From Pempheris klunzingeri (taxonomy: Eukaryota > Chordata > Actinopteri > Acropomatiformes > Pempheridae): a stretch of DNA of 64,000 bases. Positions 11,302-33,592 of this stretch are shown piece by piece. Below the pieces are notes generated by a model. That model had not been told where the DNA came from. It worked only from the letters and a program-made list of their open reading frames with translations, and made no database searches. The position numbers and the translations under genes are program-made. The stretch covers positions 13,698,328 through 13,762,327 of the forward strand of contig NC_092019.1 in the NCBI RefSeq assembly GCF_042242105.1. Direction: 5' to 3'. Each line of letters starts with the position of its first letter. Position 1 is the stretch's first letter.

Positions 11302-11874
11302 GTTTCTATATCTCACACGCCACCATATTCAGACACGCTAGACTCGACACCATTAATTTAGTCTGACTTTTATTTCCTTTAATCGCATCTGTGTTATTTA
11401 AATCACGTGCTGTTACTTAAGTTTGCAAGTTAGGAGGTTGCTGCCCGAATTTAGCACGTGATAAACATTTGTATTTTCACTGAAACTCTCTGATTCAGAT
11501 CAACATCCTGTGGGGGAAACTTTAAGTTAAAATGTCTCATCAGCTTTCATTAATGTTTCAAAATCTACATGTGGTCATTTTTATATCTGTATGCCCTTAT
11601 AGCTTTCTTACCATAAAGGCATCGCAACTGCTCCTGATCCAATTCATCTATCACCACCATCCTGGAGGGAACCTTCCAGGTATTGTGTTGTCCTATGAGA
11701 AATTTACCTTATATCGCCTATTTTTAGCTCCATCATGTCCTCTCGTGCAGAATTGTACATTAGAACACAAAATGTGTTATTTTGCTTCTGTTTATTTTTG
11801 CTGTGACTCCAAGTAACACATTCTTATATTGTTTGTATTATTGTAGGAGATTTAGAGAAGATCCTGTGTAGAAT

Positions 11875-15369
<3,495 letters not shown>

Positions 15370-15641
15370 AGCCACTTCCTCACCTGTGTTTATGTGTGCT
15401 CATGGCCATGTCCTGCCTAGCTCTCACTGCGGCCCAGGGCCATGGCTCCCCTTTTTATGTTGAAAATAACAAAGACGAAGATTTAAAAATTGCTTTTCAC
15501 ATTCAGTTATATTTTGACACCTGGACTTGACAGACATGTATTGTTGCACCTGTCAGGATTATTAGAATTAATTTGGGTGTGTTATTTGACAATGCCATTG
15601 TCTAGAAATTCTAATAAGATGTAGACATGAAGAGAATGGAT

Positions 15642-15647
15642 AATAAA
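15642..15647 (+). terminator. csnk2a1 poly(A) signal
   Basis: AATAAA about 270 bases after the stop, followed by a GT-rich stretch. Longer 3' UTR forms further downstream cannot be excluded. Confidence 0.5.
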
Positions 15648-15669
15648 ATTTATTTTGTATGTTCCAAAT

Positions 15670-17349
15670 ATACAGTCTTGCTTGAAACTGTTTGATGGGG
15701 ATCCTGCTGTATTACACTGTGAACCTTTACACGACTTCACAAATCAGAGTCAGGAATCTGGTGTGCCCCACCTAACAGTGACCGCTGGTTGCACACGATG
15801 TAATGTGCAGGAGTTGTTGGTGTTTTGAAGTTGTTAGATGCTATAATTCTTTAATTGGACTTTTGTAGATATTCTACAGTTACTGTCAGGTTGCATGCAC
15901 CCAATGCTGAGTATCACAGGGTCAATAGTTTGCCAATTTTATGTTACTTTCACTTCAATATGTGTATGTATGTGTTCATGTTTGTTTTTTATGAAGTCTC
16001 TTACACATGATTTTGATTACATAGACAATTTTGTAACTTTTTGTTTTATGTTGGGAGGAGTCTTCATCTACAAAAACAACTTCAAAAATAAACAATTTAA
16101 ACAGGGTTTTGCAGGCGCTACCTGTCATTGAGTATACCGTCTGTTGACTGGTTGCACTGACAATAATATGAGTGGATTTAAAGCAGAGCAGTAGAGGCGG
16201 CGAAGCCCACAAGATAATTTTCCTTCAATCAAGAATTAACTTTGATGCCAAATGGTTTTCTGTGTGCTCATAAGTTGTATTTCCTATTTTCTTAGCTTTG
16301 TATCCATATGTTCTCAGAACAAAGTGAGAGCACAACGTAATGCCCTTAATCATTTCCTACATAGTGTGATGGCATTGAGTGTGAATGTGTGCACGTTTCC
16401 AGAGAGCTTGAACAGAATAAAAGCTGAATGTGTGAATAAGAGCAGTGAACCACATTCAAAGGACACCTGTCACCGCCGGCCATCTACATGCACACCTCAG
16501 AATATATTAGACTCGATTACAATAAAGAGCAGGACGAGTGTGCATGAGATGAATGCATGTTCTCTGTTGAAGCTTCTATGAACACACAGTGCCAAGACCT
16601 TGTTGTTCCCAGAGGTTTAACTAAGAGCAGAATTGCACACATAGCTGACTCCTGCCTTACTTGTGCAAATGGGCCTAAGGTCAAAAGTCAGTCATGGCCA
16701 AACTCTGCAGTTCAAATCCATTTACACTGACTGCAGCCACCTCCCTCCCTGTGTGCTGGACACAGCAATCAGCTAAAGGCTCACCTACATGTTAATCTCA
16801 CTATATAGTGAGATTAAGCTTGTATACAGACAATTATAACTGCAGCCTTAGACCTGTTTTTAGATCTGATGTGTTTCCAACCATACGGAATTATGCTGCA
16901 TTCACGCGCTCTTCATATAGTGGAAATTATAGACACACCTACAAACTGGTCCTACAAACATATATGTCCTGTATTTTATCTTATGAATCAAGAGATGCAG
17001 ATCTAGGGCTTCTTTGTCCAGCAGCTGCAAGATAAAGAGAGCAACAATCATGTCCAATGCTAATGTATAATAATATAATATAAATTATACGTCCAATGTA
17101 TAAATTGCATGGGGTAATTGTAAGAAATTGACGTATTTGTATATTTAAGATGGAAAAAATGTGCAATGCATGCAATGCAAAATGGAAACGCTGACCAGTG
17201 ACATCAAAAAAAGAAAACAAAAATGCGAAGTGCGTATATTTCCGATAACCCTGAAGGCAGCATTAGTCACGTCTGGCTCTCCTCTGGCTGCAGCAGGCGG
17301 GTCGGACTGCTTCAAGTTGTTGGTAAACTTCAGCTACTGCGGTTCCAAC
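15670..17349. other. csnk2a1-PON intergenic region
   Basis: No gene recognised. It may hold extended csnk2a1 3' UTR on the left and the promoter of the first PON gene on the right. A short inverted sequence around 16793-16815 (ATCTCACTATATAGTGAGAT) is a perfect palindrome of 20 bases. Confidence 0.4.
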
Positions 17350-22193
<4,844 letters not shown>

Positions 22194-22507
22194 GCAGTAA
22201 AAATTGATGAAAAAGAAATCAAGATTCTTCTTTGCAAGGCTCTCAGTCAGACAAGCTTTACTCTGTTATACAAGATGGGTTCTGATAATAGTATCCAATC
22301 TAATCTTCCATTAGCTCCTCCCCAAGAGAAAACTTTTTTTTTTAAATTTAAAGCAATGAGCCCTTGGGAACAACAGCATATTTGAAAATAGTGTCTGACA
22401 CCGTTGACACTGAACTGCCCAGTGAACTACCACTGTGAAATAAGTATTTGTAAAACTATGCAATCCATGTAAGTGAATCTCATCACGTTTCAGTTGCAGT
22501 TGTTGGT

Positions 22508-22513
22508 AATAAA
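22508..22513 (+). terminator. possible poly(A) signal of first PON gene
   Basis: AATAAA about 315 bases beyond the stop codon at 22191-22193. No closer canonical hexamer was noticed. Confidence 0.4.
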
Positions 22514-22559
22514 AATGGCCAATTTGTTTCAGGAATGTAAATAAATCAACAGATTTATG

Positions 22560-23157
22560 CTTCAACTTGAGTTTGTCTTGTGGTTTATAAATGTGTACTA
22601 AAAAAGTTGCAATCACAGAGTAAAACGATGCTTGAAAAGCAGAGCAAAACATTTTAGTACATGTTAATGTAACTTGCATAACTCAAGTCAAACATGTTGA
22701 ATCTTGTTTTCCACCCACAAGAAATCAGTTTGAAAGCTTGAAATCTGTCAAAGTCTGTCCAACTTCCTCCCCCGTATATTTTTACCCCCTCCAGTCTACA
22801 ACGCATAGACAGTACAGTACTCATAATTCACATGTTTGAGTTGTTGTTGTTCTTATGTTATTTACTTTTTATGTTTGTGTTCTTTTCCTCTTTTGGCCCA
22901 AGTCATTTTTCCAAGGTGTGCTGACATGAATTGAGTCATTAAGATTTCTACATAAAAGAAAGATGGTCCATAGCTGTTGCTGTGAGAAGTTTTCATTATA
23001 ATGCGATGCAATTTGGAGTACCCCATCCAGTTTTTTTTTTTTGGAGTACATAATGGTGTTAGTTGTATACGCAGTGATATGCACTTTGGCTCCATCTTTG
23101 GTGGAGTTTTGTAAATGCACTGGGAAAGTTTTCCTGTGTAACCTTTGACTCCTAAAC
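22560..23157. other. short spacer between the two PON genes
   Basis: About 600 bases separate the first 3' UTR from the second start codon, so the second gene's promoter must lie here. No TATA box or other motif could be assigned with confidence. A 14-base T run lies near 23030. Confidence 0.4.
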
Positions 23158-26640
<3,483 letters not shown>

Positions 26641-26739
26641 CCTGCGTGTTCTGTATGTATGATCAGCACTGTTCTTCAAACAATAGTGAAATTTGGAAAT
26701 ATTGTAACAAAAAAATTTGGATGGATTTTGAATGAAGAA

Positions 26740-26745
26740 AAATAA
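26740..26745 (+). terminator. poly(A) signal of second PON gene
   Basis: AATAAA about 100 bases downstream of the stop; another occurs near 26836. Either would end the transcript before the convergent channel gene begins. Confidence 0.5.
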
Positions 26746-26989
26746 AATCTTAATTCACTATTTGCAAGAGAAAACTGATATTTTACCTGACACACTTTAC
26801 ACTGGCTTTTTGTGTAGCTAATAATTGAAAAGTTTAATAAAATCATGTTATTGCACCGCAGGAAACCATCTAACAGTGCACCCATAGTTTGTATCATTAA
26901 ATATCATTTTCAAAAAGTTCTGTTTGTTGTCTGGACACACAACAGTATTTGTGATGCCTTCAATTTTCGGGATGGCTTTAGAAAATCTT

Positions 26990-29822
26990 TTACCCTTTTT
27001 CATCTTTAACCAGAGACAATTTTTCCTCTACTACCTTGGATATTGTAAACCTAGTCCCCCCACCGTCAGGATGTGGTACACTTTCCTTTTCTGTAGCATC
27101 GTTACGAGGCACAGTGAAGATTATACCATTAGTTTCAGAGTCAAAGGCACTACTGTCCTCGTTCTCTTCATTGTCTGTCCCCACACATTCTGCAGATTCA
27201 GGGTCTCCTTTGCTTTCTGGTAATAGAGAACACCCCTCTTGTTCATGTTTTTCCACGACAACCTTTGCATTCATGAACACTTCGCTGACGCTGATCATGC
27301 GTCTGTGCCGAGGCGAGTGATCCAGGGTCTGGATGTGGGTGCCCAAGATGTCACTGCAGCTCTTTGAGCGATTTATGTTGTCTGCAGGCTGTCTTTGATT
27401 TGCTGTTGTGCCAATCGCTTTAATGACAGTGCTGTAGTCTTCATCCTTCGGGAAGTCGAAGATGTCGATAACTGTTGGCTTTTCGTCTGGGTGCTGCCTG
27501 TCCTCCTCAGGTTGGGGTTCCTCATCATAGAAGTGTCTGTGCCTGTGTCTTCTTTTCTTTAGCACCTTGTGAGCTTCCACTACCATGTTGACGTTCCAGC
27601 TGAAGAACAGAGACAGCCAGGCCAGACCCATGTAGATCCATAACTCTGCAAACACTCTGTACAGTCTGGGGTATTCTATGTTTGGATTTACACCTGAAAC
27701 GCAGAGTGGACGCACCAGCGTGACAAAACACAAAGTTCAGACTCAGGAATGACCTCACGGAAATGAGTAGCATTGTGCCATGAATCAAACCTACCTGCCA
27801 CATAATCTCCAAAACCAACTGTTGTGAGTGTGATGAAAGAGAAGTAGAGGCCTTCCAGGTAGCTCCATCCTTCCAGAGACATGAAAACAAAGGGGGGGAT
27901 CACCAGGTGCACCAACAGCCCCCATAACAGGAATATGGCTGTGCAGGTTAACTGGACATTTTTCTGACAGAAGGGAGAAAAATATGACATATTTATGTTG
28001 TATCAAAATACTTTGACTACAGCATTCAGACAAAGACTAACTCCAGTCAGATTCTCACCACAGAAACGCCTTTACGGATGAGAACCTGGGACAGACGTTT
28101 GGCCCGGTCTCCAAAGAATGAACCCAGCTCGCTTATCCATACCAGACACAGGGGGATCCCACACAGACCGTACAGGATGCAGAACACACGGCCACCTATA
28201 GTCTTTGGAGCAACATTACCAAAACCTGTAGATCACAAGAGGAAATACTATCAAGGCGCAACACAGAGATATAAGAGACACTTTATAAAGGTTTAGACAC
28301 TGGCTTTATTAATGGTAATAAGTCATTATGGATAAAGTTCAGCTTCAAAAAAACATGGCTGCTATCGTGTTTTTTTTAAAATCTTTTTATCTTCCTTAGT
28401 TCTTCTTGCAGGAAGAATGTGCAGTTCGATCACTTGCAACGAACTCAGTTACATTTCATTGGTTACAAATTAACCATCACAACTATATTTTACCATCGTA
28501 AGCCAGCATGTGTGCAGTTATTGATGCTGTGAAGTCATTACTCAGGATTGATTTCAAGAACTGACAAAAGATGTTTTTTGAATTTTATGACTTTATGGCT
28601 TTTTGTGTCTCTATATGTCAGAAAGCATTCAAGAACTGACAACTATACAGTACTCTCTCAGATTCAAACAGAAGTGTATCAAATAAATACTGTGATACTT
28701 CACATGAATGCAAGACAGTTGTTGGAGTTTCAGCATGGATTAAATTAGTGCCAAACACTGTAGATCCCATACATACGTTTTCCTTTTTTACATTTTTTTT
28801 ATTGGCAGATTTTCTCCTCCAAGCTGCCATCAGTCAATTAGTCAGTCAGTCATACCTATAGTGGTGACAATGGTGGAGGCGAAGATGACAGAGTTTCCCC
28901 AGTCCCACGTGTTGCGATAGGTGTCCCCAGTGATGGTCACACCTTGGCCCGCAGCCTCAGACACAATCTGCGCGTAAAAACTGTAAATCAGACTCTCACA
29001 AACTACTGGAACCTCTGCTTCCACCTGTCCGTGCCACACTGATACCAAACGCACTGAAAAAAAAAACTTTATTAGGGCTCGTTGAACATGCTATCACAGC
29101 CACAACTCAGGTGGCGATTAAAACGAGACACACCTTTGGCAAACATGCAAATATTTGTGGCTGCAGGAGACAGGCACCTTCACGCCCGTGTGCTGTTTCA
29201 GTTGTGAACGTTTACAACGTCCCCTGTGCTGCAGAGACAATCTGAACTTTATTGCAAAATATGTTTTTAGTCGTTTTATTGTGACCTGATCCGCGTCAGC
29301 CACACTGGTGCGTGTCTGCTGTCCCTCAGCAGCAGGAAAAACAGGTTCCGGGGTGTCCTGACATGTAAATGCAACGAACTTCACGTTTACTCTTTCGTTT
29401 ATAAGCTCACATTTGCTACGGTTATAGACATAAACTCTAATACAGGGCGACATCTACTACCAGAGTGATTTAGTTGCTTTTATTTAATGACTTAATGGGA
29501 GTTGATGGAGGCGCTTTAGTTGGTCAATCACCACAAAGTTACAGTCTCTAATCCAAATGATCCCCACATTTAACTGTAGTTTTCACTGTCAAACTATTAA
29601 AAACTGGACTTGATGGATACAAAAATGGATTCATACCTCCAGAATTTTATCCAGACCTTCTTTAGTTAGGCAGGCATGGCTCTTCAAAATGTTTTCCTTC
29701 TGTAGGATATACTTGTCTCTGGCTGTTTTCCAGTTTGGCTCTTCAAGAATCTGAAATATTGCGGCCCCGATCGAAAGGAAGAAAATAATACATGAAGTTA
29801 AAAGCGGACCCGTATCAGCCAT
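26990..29822 (-). CDS. kcnk5: TASK-2-type two-pore potassium channel (KCNK5 subfamily)
   Basis: Five coding exons in transcript order are 29822-29637, 28967-28856, 28225-28059, 27963-27795 and 27693-26990, giving 445 residues (human KCNK5 has 499). Two-pore subunits dimerise to make background potassium channels; TASK-2 is opened by alkaline pH. Seen are TM1 (LLTSCIIFFLSIGAAIF), the extracellular cap helices with EGLDKILE and AAGQGV, pore 1, TM2, TM3 (CTAIFLLWGLLVHLVIPPF), pore 2 with TVGFGD, and TM4. The Arg of YPRLYRVFAELW probably matches the pH-sensing Arg of human TASK-2. The C-terminal tail of about 180 residues is acidic and unlike human. Oddity: pore 1 reads TIGFGN, built across the exon 2/3 junction, where nearly all family members have TIGYGN. 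Fish have more than one kcnk5, and I cannot say which this is. Confidence 0.9.
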
Positions 29823-29959
29823 ATTACTGTCATAACTTTAAGGCTGCGAGGAGCTCCTGTTCCCTCTGTCGTTATCCCACCCGCTCTGCCTGTCTTCCTG
29901 CTAAAACATAATGGGTTGTATCACAGTGCTCTCAGTGGGGACTGGTTCATTGTTCACTT

Positions 29960-30175
29960 AGGCAAGGCGAGGCGAGGCAAATGTATTTATATTGCACCTC
30001 TCGGACGCAAGGAAATCCAAAGTGCTTCACAGGGACGTAAAACACAATACAATAAAAAACACAATGAAATCAAGACATAGAAACATTAAATTCCATGTCA
30101 GCACAAGAAAATAAATAGTTAAAGCTTAAGAGAAGATGCGTTAAAAGACAATAAAAGCATAAATAGTTCATACAC
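29960..30175 (+). repeat. teleost dispersed repeat fragment (unclassified)
   Basis: The text 'GGCAAATGTATTTATATTGCAC ... CAAAGTGCTTCACAGGGACG' followed by an A-rich tail is a well-known dispersed fish pattern (TTTATTTGTATAGCAC...CAAAGTGCTTTACA). No ends or coding sequence were found, so I leave it unclassified. Confidence 0.5.
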
Positions 30176-30200
30176 ATTCATCAGGGGCCTTACTTTAACC

Positions 30201-30203
<3 letters not shown>

Positions 30204-30248
<45 letters not shown>
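30204..30248 (+). repeat. AC then TA microsatellite (left flank of Tc1 element)
   Basis: AC repeats at 30204-30238 run into TA repeats that continue on the far side of the transposon, suggesting a single TA-rich array was the insertion target. Confidence 0.85.
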
Positions 30249-30892
30249 CAGTACAGGCCAAAAGTTTGGACACACCTTCTCATTCAATGCGTTTTCTTTA
30301 TTTTCACGACTATTTACATTGTAGATTCTCACTGAAGGCATCAAAACTATGAATGAACACATGTGGAATTATGTACTTAACAAAAAAGTGTGAAATAACT
30401 GAAAACATGTCTTATATTCTAGTTTCTTCAAAGTAGCCACCCTTTGCTCTGATTACTGGTTCACACACTCTTGGCATTCTCTTGATGAGCTTCAAGAGGT
30501 AGTCACCTGAAATGGTTTTCCAACAGTCTTGAAGGAGTTCCCAGAGATGCTTAGCACTTGTTGGCCCTTTTGCCTTCACTCTGCGGTCCAGCTCACCCCA
30601 AACCATCTCGATTGGGTTCAGGTCCGGTGACTGTGGAGGCCAGGTCATCTGGCGCAGCACTCCATCACTCTCCTTCTTGATCAAATAGTCCTTACAAAGG
30701 GTGGCTACTTTGAAGAAACTAGAATATAAGACATGTTTTCAGTTATTTCACACTTTTTTGTTAAGTACATAATTCCACATGTGTTCATTCATAGTTTTGA
30801 TGCCTTCAGTGAGAATCTACAATGTAAATAGTCATGAAAATAAAGAAAACGCATTGAATGAGAAGGTGTGTCCAAACTTTTGGCCTGTACTG
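30249..30892 (-). mobile_element. internally deleted Tc1-like transposon, 644 bp
   Basis: Inverted terminal repeats of 198 bases lie at 30249-30446 and 30695-30892. By eye they differ at one position (CACGAC versus CATGAC near 30307), so the copy is young or the family highly uniform. The outer ends read CAGTACAGGCC and both are flanked by TA, the target of this superfamily. Between them, on the minus strand, remains the last part of a Tc1 transposase. It has WPPQSPDLNPIEMVWGEL, whose Glu is the third catalytic residue of the DDE triad. The DNA-binding half and the first two Asp are missing, so the copy is non-autonomous. Confidence 0.93.
30412..30684 (-). pseudogene. Tc1 transposase C-terminal remnant
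   Basis: About 90 codons remain open on the minus strand, from a chance Met to a stop inside the left terminal repeat. The stretch corresponds to the C-terminal quarter of Tc1/mariner transposases: PQSPDLNPIE, then VWGELDRRV, then a Leu/Trp-rich region. It cannot be active without the missing catalytic residues. Confidence 0.85.

Positions 30893-30948
<56 letters not shown>
30893..30948 (+). repeat. TA microsatellite (right flank of Tc1 element)
   Basis: Long run of alternating TA with one interruption. It abuts the right terminal repeat of the transposon. Confidence 0.9.
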
Positions 30949-30950
<2 letters not shown>

Positions 30951-31029
30951 TGATCCAATTATTACTCTATTGATATTAACCAGGGGAGAAATATACTATC
31001 ACTTATATGGTCTCATGTAAAATCAATCA

Positions 31030-31091
31030 ATCCATCTATCTATCCATCTATCTATCTATCTATCTATCTATTTATCTATCCATCCATCTAT
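31030..31091 (+). repeat. TATC tetranucleotide microsatellite
   Basis: Tandem CTAT/TATC units with a few variants (CCAT, TTAT). Simple repeat with no other feature nearby. Confidence 0.9.
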
Positions 31092-32402
31092 GATTGCACA
31101 ATAGCAGCATGAAGTAACATTCAACAGGGGGCAACACGTCCTTTGAAGGCCGAAGGGTTTCACAGACATGTGTGTACAGTACGTGTGCAGGCATGTGCGG
31201 GAGCTGCAGTGTCTTTGTGGTGACGGTTGCTCTTATCTTCATGTGCGAGCATCCAGAAGGCTGCAGCTAAGTGTGTAAAGTTGATCACACTGGGTGGATG
31301 CTGGCTGCTCAGCATGATAATGAATGAGAGGTGTTGTCCTCGGTTTGAGAATATACTGCATGCGGAAGTGTGGAAGGTATTATATTGGTACTGCAGTATG
31401 TGTATCTATCTGTCTTTGAAAACAGAAGAGAAATAAACAAATGAGCAAATACATAACCACTGTCAGACGTCTTCTGTGGCTCTGGAGGCAGCTTTCCAAA
31501 TTTTGAAAAATTAAATGTCCTAATGATAAATGTACTGCATTTATATCACATTTATCAGAAATGTTAATGACTTAATAGAGGTTAATTATCTTGGCTTGGG
31601 ACTTGAGACTGAAATTCTCTAACAGAAAGCCTTTGAAAGTAAGTGGAGGTGAGTGCAGTGTAGAATCCAGTGTTTTTTGGAGCTGTGTTGAAGGTCTCTC
31701 GGCCTCTACTGCTGCAAGTTTGACTGCTTCTTAAACTCCGTCTCTTGTGAGTCCCCCAACTTTCTGGAAGTGCAGTACTAAATTGCAGGAGTAGACCGTT
31801 AAGGCCAGATATATTTGGCTAACCTACTGGGACAGTGTCGGCACTGGCCGCTGGGTTTTAGGTAACGCTGAGACAGATGTTCCAGCTGTAGCAGCTGCTA
31901 GACTGAGGTGTGCTACACCATCAGGGAATCCACACTGTTTTTTTAAGGTGTTAACTGGGGGTCATCAAATGGAGCCATGGCTAGGATCTGTGTGTGGGCC
32001 ATAAACACCCGATGCTGTGCTTTAGCTGACGGGACACACAAGGGGAAAGTTGTGATAAAGCCACCATAAATATGTAATGGATTCTTAAAGATCCCCTCCA
32101 CTTACATGTATAAATACCCTTCTTGGAATAATAATGTGTGTTTTATGTGTGTTTTCCCACAAAAAAAGGCTTTAAAAACGAGTTTATTTGAGGGGGGGGG
32201 CACAACAATGGTGACTAATGCATTTGATAGGGATGCAATGATTATTTACCTACTCCTTATTTACACAACTATTCCACTATTTCTGGTAATTAGTTCCTGT
32301 TTTGCACCTTCGTGTCTGTATAAATACGCGTTCTTAGCTTCACGGTGAGTAGCACGTAAAACAGCGCCCCCGTGCGGAGCCACCGGGAACGTTTGCATGC
32401 AT

Positions 32403-32406
<4 letters not shown>

Positions 32407-32446
<40 letters not shown>
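32407..32446 (+). repeat. AC microsatellite
   Basis: About 20 AC units; accounts for a spurious Val/Cys-rich reading frame on the minus strand. Confidence 0.9.
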
Positions 32447-32449
<3 letters not shown>

Positions 32450-32924
32450 GAGTGACTTTGCTGCTATCAGCCTGACCGGTCAGTGAGTGTGAGACTGGCA
32501 CAAAGTTGGCAGCAGCTGAACAAAAGCTTAATCTTTGAGCACACATTCCTGTGATACCCAGCTCCTGATGCTGAAACTGCTAAAGTAAACCCATAAGCAC
32601 ACAGCAGGGGTGTTGCATGATGGGGGATCTGTGGTGAACGCTACTGCATTAACGCTATGACATTATCATTAACATTAACATGCACACCTTCCTATGTGAT
32701 GCGGTTCGCATTGCTTCACCCGCTCACGGGCTCTTTGCTGCAGGAGCTGAGCTGCACCGCACTCACCTGTAAAGGTAAACAGACACACCTCGGCATGTTA
32801 AATCTTGCCTCTTTAGAGACTACCAGCACGTCCTCACTTTCAAAACTAAGAAGTAACCGGTAATCCGTGAGGTTTTGGAGTAACGCTCCCACCTCTGATC
32901 TCCACCCATCACTTACTTAGTGCT

Positions 32925-33061
32925 TCGTCATTGCTGCGACACCGCCTCTCTGTGGAAACTTGATCGAAAGTGTCCAACTTGCTCTGAGGGGGGAAACACC
33001 GGAATAATGGCACCAAAATAAAGGTGGAGAAAACGCGCAGGGGACACATCTGTCTGCTCAG
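32925..33061 (+). promoter_or_regulatory. candidate alternative first exon and promoter of epb41 (a)
   Basis: A stretch with clustered CG dinucleotides (33030-33160) ends in CTCAG|GTACGTG, a strong donor at 33062, and has no long open frame. Mammalian 4.1R uses several untranslated first exons tens of kilobases upstream, so this is a reasonable candidate. The evidence is base composition plus one splice site. Confidence 0.3.
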
Positions 33062-33563
33062 GTACGTGTCGCCCAGTCAGATGCCGTGAATGTGTTTACA
33101 TCGCGCATCTCTTTTCCCTTCATTTCCTCGTTTGCTCCGGTTCGCTCAGAGTTCACTGCGCCGTATTTAGAGGGATTATGCCAAATGCAACGAGGTCAGG
33201 GATGTTTGTGCTGTTAGCCTACATAGAAGATAAGAAATAGGGCTCCTCGTTTAGCCCACTGTTATGCTAAAAAAAAATGACAAGAAGCGTGTGTTAAAGC
33301 TTTATTGTCATGTTTCCTTCACCAGACCACAAAGTCTGGGCCCCCAAATTACTTGGTAAACCACAGATACCCAGAGCCTAATTATCAGGAGGACACAGAC
33401 AGAGCTACACAGTAATCCCTTATACAGACACTGTTTATTGTGCTGGTGACAGAGGGAGAGATCCAGAGGAAAATCTGTTCTAACTTCACTAGTTTTGATT
33501 GGATCTAATTAAGCTCATCCACAACCAGGTTATATTGTTTTTCCCTCTGTTTTTCTGTTCTCA

Positions 33564-33592
33564 GATGATGATGATGATGATGATGATGATGC
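33564..33592 (+). repeat. GAT trinucleotide microsatellite
   Basis: About nine tandem GAT units followed by GCATG; ordinary simple repeat. Confidence 0.9.

Noticed and set aside
32340-32546. Val/Cys repeat protein on the minus strand
   Set aside because: Produced by the AC microsatellite.
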